A stretch of DNA of 25,812 nt, from the IMG/VR virus record IMGVR_UViG_3300006737_000172, positions 1 to 25,812 of that record; one strand, 5' to 3'. The notes below the pieces were generated by a model that made no database searches, had not been told where the DNA came from, and was given only the letters and a program-made list of their open reading frames with translations. Positions 1-6,425 of this stretch are shown here, in pieces (within the stretch, counting starts at the first letter, position 1; each line of letters starts with the position of its first letter). Both the position numbers and the translations under genes were made by a program. This DNA comes from a virus.

Positions 1-32
1 AAACCATTAATCTCCGTGGTATTTACATTCAT
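1..32 (-). CDS. 5' end of an unidentified gene running off the left edge
   Basis: An ATG at 32-30 opens a frame that stays open to the window edge and encodes MNVNTTEING. It begins 3 bases after the stop of the SSB-like gene, so it is probably the next gene of the recombination/replication operon. Ten codons are too few to assign a family. Confidence 0.5.
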   Translation of the reverse strand, partial: MNVNTTEING

Positions 33-35
33 CTA

Positions 36-347
36 TTAAAACGGTAGATCGTTGTCAGCAACTGGAGGTTGAGCTTGAGTTTGCATAGGTTGATCATCAC
101 GTGGTGGAGGATCAGGCATCGTGCCATTACTCCATACAACTTTGATATTACCTAAATAAGTCTTTGCAGACTTAGCTTCTCTCTCCTCTTTACTCTGACT
201 AACAACAATTGGACCTTGATTACCAAATTGATCAGGATCATCGTTGATAGATATTGATATTGGCAAATACTTACCTTTCTTACCATCGATAATCTTATCT
301 TTTGGTATATTACTAAGGTTTATACTGCCGGTTATTATTCCTGCCAT
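36..347 (-). CDS. Putative single-stranded DNA-binding protein
   Basis: The 103-aa product has a compact N-terminal part (about residues 1-75) that could be an OB-like fold. A Pro/Gln/Asp-rich flexible linker follows, and the protein ends in DNDLPF. This acidic tail with a terminal Phe is the hallmark by which bacterial and phage SSBs recruit partner proteins. No clear canonical SSB domain signature is visible, so the call rests on the tail and the neighbours. It lies 2 bases downstream of a RecE-like exonuclease and an ERF annealing protein, as expected in a phage recombination module. It would coat ssDNA in the cytoplasm during replication and recombination. It is likely transcribed from the promoter element at 1675-1706. 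Confidence 0.65.
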   Translation of the reverse strand: MAGIITGSINLSNIPKDKIIDGKKGKYLPISISINDDPDQFGNQGPIVVSQSKEEREAKSAKTYLGNIKVVWSNGTMPDPPPRDDQPMQTQAQPPVADNDLPF

Positions 348-349
348 AA

Positions 350-1081
350 TTAAAGGGTTTTAGTTATAAAAAATTGATTTGGGTCAAAGTCTTCTGAGTC
401 AAAAAATAACTCATAGGCTTCAACCGCTCTTTGAACTTTGTCTTGCCCACGACTATAAAATTCATCGGAACAATCAAAGATACCTATTTGATGTGTGTTC
501 TTATCTATAGCTATAAATAAAAACTCCATATCAAAAATTGTCTTATATATAAATGCTTGACTGTCATAGTTATACTTATTAGCCGAGTATTTAAAACTGT
601 TTATATCGTTTGTGGTCTTTAAATCTATTATTACATTATCAGACTGATTAACAACATCAGCCTTACCCTTCCACATACGACCTTCAATTTCAGCGATACC
701 TGGTTCTTCATATATACAATCTTGTCTGTTTATTAGATCTCTACAAACATCATTAGTTATAAACTTATCTGTCATCTTCTCTATCATGTCAACTTCATGT
801 TGAAGTAAACACAACTCTCCACCAGACATCTCTCTATAAACCTTAGTATTTCTAGTTGTTGCATTTATTATTTTATACTTCTTAAGCTTATCAGGCTCAA
901 GTATTGCAGTATGAAAATAACCTCCAACTAAAAAAGCAGGGTTAGGTTGAGATGCTTGGCCTAAAGCTAAGGGATTGCCGAGCAGTGTAGCTATATCAGA
1001 GTTACTTAGGTACTTTTTACCAAAGTCACCATAGTAGTGCTCGTCTTTCCTTAGCTTCATTAATATTTCACTTTTTGTCAT
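350..1081 (-). CDS. RecE-like PD-(D/E)XK exonuclease
   Basis: The 243-aa protein has the layout of the phage RecE/Cas4-like nuclease superfamily. An N-terminal LSNSDIATLLGNP segment is followed by GGYFHTAILEP (His57), KGKADVV (Asp142), IIDLKTT (Asp153, Lys155) and the QAFIY motif (Gln175, Tyr179). These are the expected metal-binding and catalytic positions. The enzyme should resect double-stranded DNA ends to leave 3' single strands for the adjacent ERF annealing protein. Its ATG overlaps the ERF stop by 4 bases (ATGA), indicating translational coupling. At about 240 residues it is close to other phage members of this type and lacks the long N-terminal extension of E. coli RecE. Family assignment is strong; the polarity of digestion is inferred. 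Confidence 0.85.
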   Translation of the reverse strand: MTKSEILMKLRKDEHYYGDFGKKYLSNSDIATLLGNPLALGQASQPNPAFLVGGYFHTAILEPDKLKKYKIINATTRNTKVYREMSGGELCLLQHEVDMIEKMTDKFITNDVCRDLINRQDCIYEEPGIAEIEGRMWKGKADVVNQSDNVIIDLKTTNDINSFKYSANKYNYDSQAFIYKTIFDMEFLFIAIDKNTHQIGIFDCSDEFYSRGQDKVQRAVEAYELFFDSEDFDPNQFFITKTL

Positions 1082-1650
1082 GCTAATAATGCTGATTCAA
1101 CGTCTTTAGACATTTTATACTTTGATTTAATAGTTTCAATTGTACCTCCAGACTTTATATAATCCTTAGCTTTCTTAAAATTATCTGATGACTTAGTTAA
1201 GGACTTACGTTCTTTAACTACAGGATTAGATTTACCGTGATCATTTACAGCATCACTGTCCTGAGTATCATCAATAAGTAAAAGATTACCTAGTGCATAT
1301 TTCTTAGCGTATGAAGAAGCACTACCGAACTGTTGTGGAGTTTGCATACCTTTTTGATTAAGATCAACGCCAACAATAGCGCATGCATGTATAGCATTTT
1401 TACCATCACTGATACGAGCATCAGACTCAATCATTGGTATATTTATGCCACTTGTATGTTCATTATTAATTAAGTTTTCATTAATAGTTACAGTGACACC
1501 TAGTTCTAAAAGGAAAGGCTTTATAGCCTCTAAGATATCTTCAGCACTTCTAAAGTGGTATTTGCCGAAGTTGTTAAATCTACTTTTTTTAGATTTAAAT
1601 TTGGTTTGCATTTCTGCTAGTTTTAGGTTTAACTCGTTAAATTTGTCCAT
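1078..1650 (-). CDS. ERF-family single-strand annealing protein
   Basis: The 190-aa product shows the ERF-superfamily pattern. FRSAEDILEAIKPFLLELGV (about 33-52) is followed near residue 105 by the conserved block QQFGSASSYAKKYALGNLL and then IDDTQDSDA. P22 Erf and relatives anneal complementary single strands and promote phage recombination and genome circularisation. The C-terminal 50 residues are Lys/Ser-rich and probably a flexible DNA-binding or partner-binding tail. The gene is first in a unit with the RecE-like exonuclease and SSB-like gene. A promoter element at 1675-1706 begins 25 bases upstream of the ATG, and the leader is A/T-rich without a Shine-Dalgarno motif. Confidence 0.88.
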   Translation of the reverse strand: MDKFNELNLKLAEMQTKFKSKKSRFNNFGKYHFRSAEDILEAIKPFLLELGVTVTINENLINNEHTSGINIPMIESDARISDGKNAIHACAIVGVDLNQKGMQTPQQFGSASSYAKKYALGNLLLIDDTQDSDAVNDHGKSNPVVKERKSLTKSSDNFKKAKDYIKSGGTIETIKSKYKMSKDVESALLA

Positions 1651-1674
1651 AAAATATAATTTAATTGTTTAACA

Positions 1675-1706
1675 TATTATCGTTTGGTATTCGTATTTAA
1701 TTTGTG
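1675..1706 (-). promoter_or_regulatory. Left-arm promoter element, copy A
   Basis: On the minus strand this reads CACAAATTAAATACG, 10 variable bases, then GATAATA. It is an exact match to the shared core and points at the ERF-exonuclease-SSB unit. It lies between the sigma-factor stop (1709) and the ERF start. Confidence 0.75.
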
Positions 1707-1708
1707 AA

Positions 1709-2464
1709 CTACATATAATCTAATACTTGTTCAGGGTCTACATTGTTTATTAACTTGTCAACTGCTTGTCTTTTAAGTTGAGATACTCTAACAAATGCAC
1801 TAGAACCCTTTAGTCCTAATATATCTGCTATTGATTGCGCAGAATGTTTCTCACAATCCAACCCATAACTTAATCTAAGCACTTGATATTCTTTACTATT
1901 TAAATATCTTCTTAATAAAGATGATAGATAAGCATTTAACAAATCCATATTATATGGCTCTGACTTATCTTCTACTTCATATACTGCACTACCTTCACCC
2001 ATTGTATCATCTGTAGATAAAAATATAGAGTTGAAGAACATAGCAACCATCTTCTCGTCTTTACCAAAGTTCTTACGTATATCATTTAACTTATGTTCAG
2101 GTATACGCATATCACCTCGATACATATCTATTGATCTACGTATTGTACCTCTAATCCTTTTTGATAAGAAAGACTTCATAGTCTTCTCTTTATCTTCTGA
2201 TAAGTTAAATACGTTCCAGTCTATTCTATCTACAGCTTTAACTAGACCAACACTACCTTCTTGTATTATATCTAGTATATCTAACGTACCAGATGCTTGT
2301 GCTGCAGTTGAAAACTTTTTAGCTATATTTTCTACAAGAGGCATAAACTTGGTTATTAATTGGTTTCTAGTTAATTGCTCGTAATCCACGTCAGGTAAAG
2401 ATGCTGCACTTTGTCTAACATCTTCTTTATATAACCTGTATGTATTTATATTATATTTCTTCAT
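1709..2464 (-). CDS. Phage RNA polymerase sigma-70-family factor
   Basis: The 251-aa protein contains sigma region 2 (about 35-117). LITKFMPLVENIAKKF is followed by LDILDIIQEGSVGLVKAVDR, the core-polymerase-binding 2.1/2.2 helices, and then FLSKRIRGTIRRSID at the 2.3/2.4 position that contacts the -10 element. C-terminal region 4 (about 185-238) carries a helix-turn-helix, YQVLRLSYGL then AQSIADILGLKGSSAFVRVS. An acidic linker replaces most of region 3. It should redirect host core RNA polymerase to phage promoters; the repeated bipartite elements in this arm are the obvious candidate targets (inference). Its start overlaps the end of the upstream HTH gene by 14 bases, so the two are co-translated. 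Confidence 0.9.
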   Translation of the reverse strand: MKKYNINTYRLYKEDVRQSAASLPDVDYEQLTRNQLITKFMPLVENIAKKFSTAAQASGTLDILDIIQEGSVGLVKAVDRIDWNVFNLSEDKEKTMKSFLSKRIRGTIRRSIDMYRGDMRIPEHKLNDIRKNFGKDEKMVAMFFNSIFLSTDDTMGEGSAVYEVEDKSEPYNMDLLNAYLSSLLRRYLNSKEYQVLRLSYGLDCEKHSAQSIADILGLKGSSAFVRVSQLKRQAVDKLINNVDPEQVLDYM

Positions 2465-3077
2465 TTTGAATATTAAGTATATCCTTTTCGTTTTTTAATT
2501 CTTTATCCATATTTCTATGTATAGTTCTTGAGGAACAACCTAATATCTTAGCTAACTTAGCTATTGTAATTCTTGCGTTTGAGTTATTAATTTCTAACAT
2601 ACACTCATATATGTCATTATTATTAACTGATCTAGCTTTACCTATTAACTCACCAACTATCCTTAATTTCTGTTTTGCAGATAAACCAGTAGAGTCTTTA
2701 AATATAACTTTTCTTAATTTATTCTTCGGTGGTTCATTCAAATCAGAATTAAGAACATCAGATAACATATTATCTTTAACGTTGTCCTTAACCGTAAATG
2801 TAATGAATCCATTGTCTTTGTTACATATGTAGTCTATTATTTTTTTCATTCTAATATCTGGTACATGCGGATTTATATAAAATAAAACATACATATGCCA
2901 TTTAAGGGATTTATAAGATGTAATCTTAGCTTTACTACGAAACAGATCATAGCATTGATATGTACCATTTTCAAAATAATAACCCCAAAATAAAGTCTTT
3001 GTAGGTTTATCTGATGTAGGAAACATCCTATATGCTATTCTGTTTCGATGTAAATATTCAAGATTTCTATGTGACAT
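2451..3077 (-). CDS. Helix-turn-helix DNA-binding protein, probable regulator
   Basis: The 208-aa protein is not assignable to a named family. Residues 168-190 (ARITIAKLAKILGCSSRTIHR) form a convincing helix-turn-helix. The N-terminal 70 residues are aromatic-rich, and the middle is Asn/Asp/Lys-rich. The gene sits directly before the sigma factor with a 14-base overlap. Its ATG lies inside the inverted-repeat arm of element R1 (3070-3116). A binding site over its own start codon would suit autoregulation, but this is inferred. No copy of the standard left-arm promoter stands in front of it, so it may use R1 or read-through from 3606-3637. Confidence 0.78.
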   Translation of the reverse strand: MSHRNLEYLHRNRIAYRMFPTSDKPTKTLFWGYYFENGTYQCYDLFRSKAKITSYKSLKWHMYVLFYINPHVPDIRMKKIIDYICNKDNGFITFTVKDNVKDNMLSDVLNSDLNEPPKNKLRKVIFKDSTGLSAKQKLRIVGELIGKARSVNNNDIYECMLEINNSNARITIAKLAKILGCSSRTIHRNMDKELKNEKDILNIQNEEI

Positions 3078-3116
3078 TAGCCCCTTACCCTATTATATTA
3101 ATACCCTATTGTCACA
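3070..3116. repeat. Inverted-end element R1 (copy 1 of 3)
   Basis: This 47-bp element begins TGTGACATTAG and ends CTATTGTCACA, an 11-bp imperfect inverted repeat. The interior on the plus strand (tagccccttaccctat) matches the minus-strand interior of the copy at 10598-10645, so R1 is in opposite orientation to R2 and R3. It contains both the start codon of the HTH gene and the stop codon of the gene at 3112-3600. It could be an operator/promoter, an RNA hairpin or a replication site. Confidence 0.7.
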
Positions 3117-3600
3117 CATACTGTTTAGGTATATCAGTCTTAACAGTTTCATTACTGTTTGCCACATTTTTTTTGTCTCCGACATAATATTTCCAATATG
3201 CTTTAACAGTACATTCATCTTTATACTCATCAGGCATACATTGCGGTGGATCCTCAAAACCTGTATGTAATATACCTCCAGGTAAATAGCTTAATACTTT
3301 TTCACAATCTTTGATTGTCTTATGTATTTTACCATACCTAATTGTATACTGTTTACCTAGCTCTATCATATGACTGTATAACCAAGCATAATTCTCTGCT
3401 GATCTTCTGGCCCACATACTTGAAGGATGATTAACGTGTGCTTTTTTATAGGGTATATGATGGCATTCGTAATCCAACATATGCATCCTGTGAGCCGTAC
3501 ACAGCATCTGGGCTGATTCTAAGATCATCTTAACAACATGTTTATTATATTGATGTCTTGCGGCTTTTATTGGGTCTCGGTCTAAATAAAATATATTCAT
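3112..3600 (-). CDS. Conserved marine-phage protein with H/N/W-rich motifs, function unknown
   Basis: The 162-aa protein starts MNIFYLDRDP. It carries HVVKMILESAQMLCTAHR (His21, Glu28, Gln31, His37), AHVNHPSSMWARRSAENYAW (His55, His58, Trp63, Asn70) and RYGKIHK. I recognise this arrangement from proteins common in marine phages and bacteria, but I know of no established activity. The clustered His, Glu and Asn residues suggest a metal- or nucleic-acid-processing enzyme. A promoter element (3606-3637) ends 6 bases before the ATG, and the stop codon lies within element R1. It is probably transcribed alone or with the HTH-sigma pair. Confidence 0.8.
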   Translation of the reverse strand: MNIFYLDRDPIKAARHQYNKHVVKMILESAQMLCTAHRMHMLDYECHHIPYKKAHVNHPSSMWARRSAENYAWLYSHMIELGKQYTIRYGKIHKTIKDCEKVLSYLPGGILHTGFEDPPQCMPDEYKDECTVKAYWKYYVGDKKNVANSNETVKTDIPKQYV

Positions 3601-3605
3601 AATAA

Positions 3606-3637
3606 TATTATCCTGTAGTGTTCGTATTTAATTTGTG
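3606..3637 (-). promoter_or_regulatory. Left-arm promoter element, copy B
   Basis: Exact CACAAATTAAATACG box, 10-base spacer and GATAATA box, reading leftward into the gene at 3112-3600. It directly abuts the stop codon of the 3D-domain gene (3638). The very short distance to the ATG implies a near-leaderless transcript. Confidence 0.75.
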
Positions 3638-3979
3638 TTAGCTTATTAGTTTAATCTTTACGTTTTTCCACTTACCTAATTTTCTAGTATCTTCTACAAG
3701 AAAATCTATTGAGTCTGTATATCTCTTGTTCATTACGTCTTGTATTTCCCAAGTGCCATCTAAATCTCCTGCACCTGATACCTCGATACACATACCAAAC
3801 TTATAACCTCGTTTTAACATGTCCTGTGACACTGCAACCCATCGGTGTTGTTCAGGACATCTTTCATCAATTCGTGCGCCTGAGGCTGTTATAAGGGGCG
3901 TAGAATCAGTTTGTTCGGGCACAGCATTATATACTGTAGCTGTGACCATTAATATTCCTAATATTTTAGATATTACCAT
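3638..3979 (-). CDS. Secreted or membrane-anchored 3D-domain (double-psi beta-barrel) protein
   Basis: I chose the start MVISKILGILMV at 3979 because it gives an N-terminal hydrophobic signal/anchor segment (residues 1-20) and only a 14-base overlap with the upstream gene. An upstream ATG at 4018 would bury that signal and overlap by 53 bases. The 113-aa product has YNAVPEQTDSTPLITASG, RWVAVSQDML, then GDLDGTWEIQDVMNKRYTDSIDFL. The aspartates near 72/74, 81 and 92 fit the three-aspartate pattern of 3D domains, which are found in peptidoglycan-active proteins. It likely acts in the periplasm on or near the cell wall, perhaps in lysis or superinfection control. Confidence 0.78.
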   Translation of the reverse strand: MVISKILGILMVTATVYNAVPEQTDSTPLITASGARIDERCPEQHRWVAVSQDMLKRGYKFGMCIEVSGAGDLDGTWEIQDVMNKRYTDSIDFLVEDTRKLGKWKNVKIKLIS

Positions 3980-4265
3980 TGTTTCGTTTTTCGTCTTCAA
4001 TTTGATCAAGTTTATCATTGATCTTGTCTACCTTGTTTTTAATTATAGCAGCCTTCTCATATTCTTCTTTGTCTTCGTATAAATTCATCAGCGTCATTAG
4101 CCTTGCTAACTCACCAACCAGAATCTCTTCCTGAGACAACTGCGTGTTTAGTAAAGTAAATAGTACATCATTTATATTAAATAAATCTTTATCCATTTTT
4201 TGCTTAGCTTCAAGCATTTTTTTGATAACAATATCTGCTATCTCTTGTTTTTCTTTATCTGTCAT
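3966..4265 (-). CDS. Small coiled-coil protein with UVR-like motif
   Basis: The 99-aa protein is almost entirely helical and charged. Residues about 70-90 (EEYEKAAIIKNKVDKINDKL) resemble the UVR helical-hairpin motif through which UvrB, UvrC and related proteins pair. The similarity is short and could be generic coiled coil. It lies 1 base after the 4267-4638 gene and overlaps the 3D-domain gene by 14 bases. Function unknown. Confidence 0.72.
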   Translation of the reverse strand: MTDKEKQEIADIVIKKMLEAKQKMDKDLFNINDVLFTLLNTQLSQEEILVGELARLMTLMNLYEDKEEYEKAAIIKNKVDKINDKLDQIEDEKRNNGNI

Positions 4266-4266
4266 A

Positions 4267-4638
4267 TTATTCTTCTATTGGATATTTATCTAAGAACTCT
4301 TTATCATTGTCTTGTAGATAATAAAATTCATCTTGAAGTACATCATCAAAATGACATTTATCATATATATCATCCTCAATATACATTTCAAAACCTTCTT
4401 TACGTATCTCTTGTATAAGTATTTGACATAAGTCATGGTCATACATACAAACATGCTCAGATAAATATAATGCGCCATTGTCTGGTTCGCCATTAAATTT
4501 AGCTACATATAAATCGTAACCATCTCTAGTTATATCTGAATACATTGTGTATTCTACATTGCCAATATCATTATAATCGTGTGTGATTGTTGTTCCGTAA
4601 TGATTGAGCACGGCTGCTACTTTTTCTTCGGTTTCCAT
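4267..4638 (-). CDS. Acidic phage protein of unknown function
   Basis: The 123-aa product is strongly acidic and rich in Tyr, Asp and Glu, especially after residue 60 (YDHDLCQ, YIEDDIYDKCHFDDV). No known domain is recognised. It is the first gene of the unit led by the promoter at 4670-4701. Small acidic early proteins in phages are often host-enzyme inhibitors or DNA mimics, but nothing here proves this. Confidence 0.72.
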   Translation of the reverse strand: METEEKVAAVLNHYGTTITHDYNDIGNVEYTMYSDITRDGYDLYVAKFNGEPDNGALYLSEHVCMYDHDLCQILIQEIRKEGFEMYIEDDIYDKCHFDDVLQDEFYYLQDNDKEFLDKYPIEE

Positions 4639-4669
4639 TGGTTTAAATTTGAATTGGTTTATATAAATA

Positions 4670-4701
4670 TATTATCTTATAGTAATCGTATTTAATTTGT
4701 G
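4670..4701 (-). promoter_or_regulatory. Left-arm promoter element, copy C
   Basis: Exact CACAAATTAAATACG box, 10-base spacer and GATAATA box, oriented into 4638-3638. The upstream box overlaps the last codons and stop of the small membrane-protein gene ending at 4692. Confidence 0.75.
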
Positions 4702-4865
4702 AATTGAGCTATGAAAGCTATTATGGTAATAATATCTATCACAGCAAAAATAAAAAAGTCAATAAAATGTTGCTTTTTATTTACCCAGTCTTGATAGCAA
4801 CTTAGTGCTAACATACTGAATACCATTATGATAAGTAGTCCATAAATAAATAAAAAAGTTTTCAT
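4692..4865 (-). CDS. 57-aa two-segment membrane protein
   Basis: Starting MKTFLFIYGLLIIMVF, it has a hydrophobic segment at about 4-22, a polar loop CYQDWVNKKQH (23-33) and a second hydrophobic segment at about 34-54. This is the profile of a small two-pass inner-membrane protein. It begins one base after the stop of the zinc-ribbon gene (TGATATG). Its end is embedded in promoter copy C. The function is unknown; superinfection-exclusion or holin-like roles are possible but unsupported. Confidence 0.65.
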   Translation of the reverse strand: MKTFLFIYGLLIIMVFSMLALSCYQDWVNKKQHFIDFFIFAVIDIITIIAFIAQFTN

Positions 4866-4866
4866 A

Positions 4867-4974
4867 TCAAAATATTATTTTTACTTTTTTGTCTTTTGTA
4901 CACTTACCACATTTAACTCTGTCTGTAGCATTAAATGCATTACAGTGGGCGCATTGCCAAGCTAGTACTCTCAT
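4867..4974 (-). CDS. 35-aa zinc-ribbon-like microprotein
   Basis: The product contains two CxxC knuckles, CAHC at 8-11 and CGKC at 22-25, 10 residues apart, followed by a Lys-rich tail. That is enough for one four-cysteine zinc ribbon. It ends immediately before the two-pass membrane protein start and lies just downstream of the tRNA. Such ribbons in phages often bind nucleic acid or host polymerase; the role is not established. Confidence 0.62.
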   Translation of the reverse strand: MRVLAWQCAHCNAFNATDRVKCGKCTKDKKVKIIF

Positions 4975-4989
4975 AATTATTAAAATTAG

Positions 4990-5075
4990 CTGTAAGGGGA
5001 GGATTCGAACCTCCAACGTAACATAGTTACACCATCGAGATAGGATGGCGCGTCTGCCAATTTCGCCACCTTACA
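4990..5075 (-). tRNA. Class II (Leu-type body) tRNA with unusual anticodon loop
   Basis: On the minus strand a perfect 7-bp acceptor stem (TGTAAGG/CCTTACA) encloses a Leu-like D arm (GGCGAAATTGGCAGACGC). The anticodon stem is CCATC/GATGG, the long variable arm is GTAAC-TAT-GTTAC, and the T arm is canonical (GGAGG-TTCGAAT-CCTCC). The anticodon loop is CTATCTC, which would place ATC at positions 34-36 and pyrimidines at 37 and 38. ATC would read Asp codons, which conflicts with a Leu-type body, and the discriminator base is G rather than the usual A for Leu. CCA is not encoded. Fold confidence is high; amino-acid identity is left open. Confidence 0.8.
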
Positions 5076-5078
5076 GTA

Positions 5079-5106
5079 TGTAGGTCTTTTTTAAAGTGAA
5101 CCTACA
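5079..5106. other. 7-bp hairpin just upstream of the tRNA
   Basis: TGTAGGT and ACCTACA form a perfect inverted repeat around a 14-base loop, ending 3 bases before the tRNA 5' end. No U-tract follows on the minus strand, so a processing signal or protein site is as likely as a terminator. The stretch up to 5161 holds nothing else that I can identify. Confidence 0.4.
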
Positions 5107-5161
5107 AACACTTTTCAACTAAACTAACTAGATAAATAAACATTACTACTACTAAATAGTG

Positions 5162-5554
5162 TCATAAAAATCTTTTACTATGATCATTATCATAATCTGT
5201 TTCAAGAAACTCTATTTTCTTCAATATTTTTTTACACAAATCATTATCTAAACCAAATAATTGGTCTTTAGCTTCCTCTCTTGGTAACATCCTAGTGTCT
5301 ATGTGTAGGTTAAAAGGGAAGTATGTTATGCACAAATCTACAACTCTTTGATCAAAAAGTTCTTTATCTATGAATAAATTCTCATGTACAGAGAAACTGT
5401 TTGCGGACTTTAGTGTATAGCATTTATCTTGACACGCAGTCAGACCATATATAATTTCATATGGTATATGATATTTATTTAATTGCTCTTGAGTTAAATC
5501 TTTATATATGATAAGCTCAAGCTTTGCTGATACTTGTTGCTGTAGACTATTCAT
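5162..5554 (-). CDS. Hypothetical phage protein
   Basis: The 130-aa soluble protein has an N-terminal helical region (MNSLQQQVSAKLELI), a central Cys-containing segment (LTACQDKCYTL) and a charged C-terminal helix. No family is recognised. Its ATG overlaps the stop of the 5547-5759 gene by 8 bases. It is the last protein gene before the tRNA in the long unit driven from 7386-7417. Confidence 0.7.
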   Translation of the reverse strand: MNSLQQQVSAKLELIIYKDLTQEQLNKYHIPYEIIYGLTACQDKCYTLKSANSFSVHENLFIDKELFDQRVVDLCITYFPFNLHIDTRMLPREEAKDQLFGLDNDLCKKILKKIEFLETDYDNDHSKRFL

Positions 5555-5759
5555 ATTCTCTGATAACTTTAAGTCCTAATTGACTAGCTGCATAGTTAAT
5601 ATGTTTGCTAGTAGTTTGTGAATACCACTTAGGTACAATCATCTTACCATCAGATATTGTTGCAACCTTAGTATTGTAACTCCATATAGCACCATCGTGC
5701 ATTCTTAAATTCTCTCTATATCTATTAAATCCTCTCATAACTTCTGTTTTTATATACAT
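5547..5759 (-). CDS. Small conserved phage protein (YSQTTSKHIN type)
   Basis: The 70-aa basic protein contains MHDGAIWSYNTKVATI followed by VPKWYSQTTSKHINYAASQLG. I recognise similar small proteins from many phages, where the WYSxTTSKHIN block is the conserved core, but I know of no assigned function. It overlaps the upstream gene by 35 bases. An internal Met at position 9 (MRGFNRY) would shorten the overlap and is a possible alternative start. Confidence 0.75.
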   Translation of the reverse strand: MYIKTEVMRGFNRYRENLRMHDGAIWSYNTKVATISDGKMIVPKWYSQTTSKHINYAASQLGLKVIREYE

Positions 5760-5928
5760 CCTTTAATCGTTCAAAATCTTTCTTAACTTGATCTATGGTC
5801 ATTTCTTTATACATATCCTTAACATTATCTACATTACCTGGTGACAGGTGGTTAGAGCTAAGAGACATTGTTATTATAGCATTAACCATAAAATTTTTAC
5901 TTACTTTTATATCAATTTCATCATTCAT
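5725..5928 (-). CDS. Hypothetical 67-aa protein
   Basis: The C-terminal half is helical and charged (MYKEMTIDQVKKDFERLKDVYKN), and the N-terminal half contains a short hydrophobic stretch (FMVNAIITMSL). No known domain is recognised. The start lies 4 bases after the stop of the FSNKL microprotein at 5933. Confidence 0.65.
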   Translation of the reverse strand: MNDEIDIKVSKNFMVNAIITMSLSSNHLSPGNVDNVKDMYKEMTIDQVKKDFERLKDVYKNRSYERI

Positions 5929-5932
5929 AATA

Positions 5933-6100
5933 TTACTGTTTATCTTCTTTCATCTTAAATTTACTTTTGTTGTTAGCTATTCTTGCACTACTATAAATCC
6001 AATCTCTAAGTTTATTAGAAAATACAAAATTATATTTACATATTCTGTACTCATTTTCATTATGATATAATGCTTCTATTTGTTTAGGTATCTTCTGCAT
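5933..6100 (-). CDS. 55-aa FSNKL-motif protein, partial paralogue of its neighbour
   Basis: The reading frame from ATG 6100 encodes a small basic protein. Its core, YNFVFSNKLRDWIYSSAR, matches YGFIFSNKLEDWLGSANR near the C-terminus of the adjacent 6084-6425 product. It overlaps that gene by 17 bases in another frame. It lacks the neighbour's N-terminal cysteine motif, so it may be a duplicated C-terminal module working as a stand-alone binding domain. Function unknown. Confidence 0.68.
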   Translation of the reverse strand: MQKIPKQIEALYHNENEYRICKYNFVFSNKLRDWIYSSARIANNKSKFKMKEDKQ

Positions 6101-6425
6101 CACTTTCAATTTTTTTAGCTTTTCTTTTTTCTTCGTATCTCATTCTTTTAGTTCTATTTGCACTACCTAACCAGTCTTCTAATTTATTTGAGAATATAAA
6201 ACCATAAGAATTATCTTGTATAGGTGCATTATTACTACCTCTTATTATTGCATTTATATTTGAAGTTGAAAAGCTAGGGTTATCAACACCCATTTCTTTA
6301 CGTGTTTTAACTGCGCCATACTTTGATCCACAATATGGTGAACAAAATTTAACTCTTGTGTGTAATTTACCACACTCAAGACACGGCTTTATTTCAGGAT
6401 CCCAATGTTTTTCCATTTTCTTCAA
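6084..6425 (-). CDS. Zinc-finger protein with C-terminal FSNKL motif
   Basis: The 113-aa protein has a four-cysteine N-terminal motif (CLEC at 15-18, then CSPYC at 28-32) typical of a treble-clef or zinc-ribbon knuckle. A basic segment with KTRKEMGVDNPS follows, then FIFSNKLEDWLGSANRTKR and a Lys/Glu-rich tail. CxxC plus CSxxC suggests nucleic-acid binding, as in endonuclease-associated zinc fingers, but no catalytic HNH residues are seen. It overlaps its upstream neighbour by 32 bases; starting at the internal Met (MEKHWDP) would reduce this to 23. Confidence 0.72.
   Translation of the reverse strand: MKKMEKHWDPEIKPCLECGKLHTRVKFCSPYCGSKYGAVKTRKEMGVDNPSFSTSNINAIIRGSNNAPIQDNSYGFIFSNKLEDWLGSANRTKRMRYEEKRKAKKIESDAEDT

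Noticed and set aside
3980-4018. Longer start for the 3D-domain gene
   Set aside because: It would place the signal segment 13 residues inside the protein and increase the overlap with the upstream gene to 53 bases.
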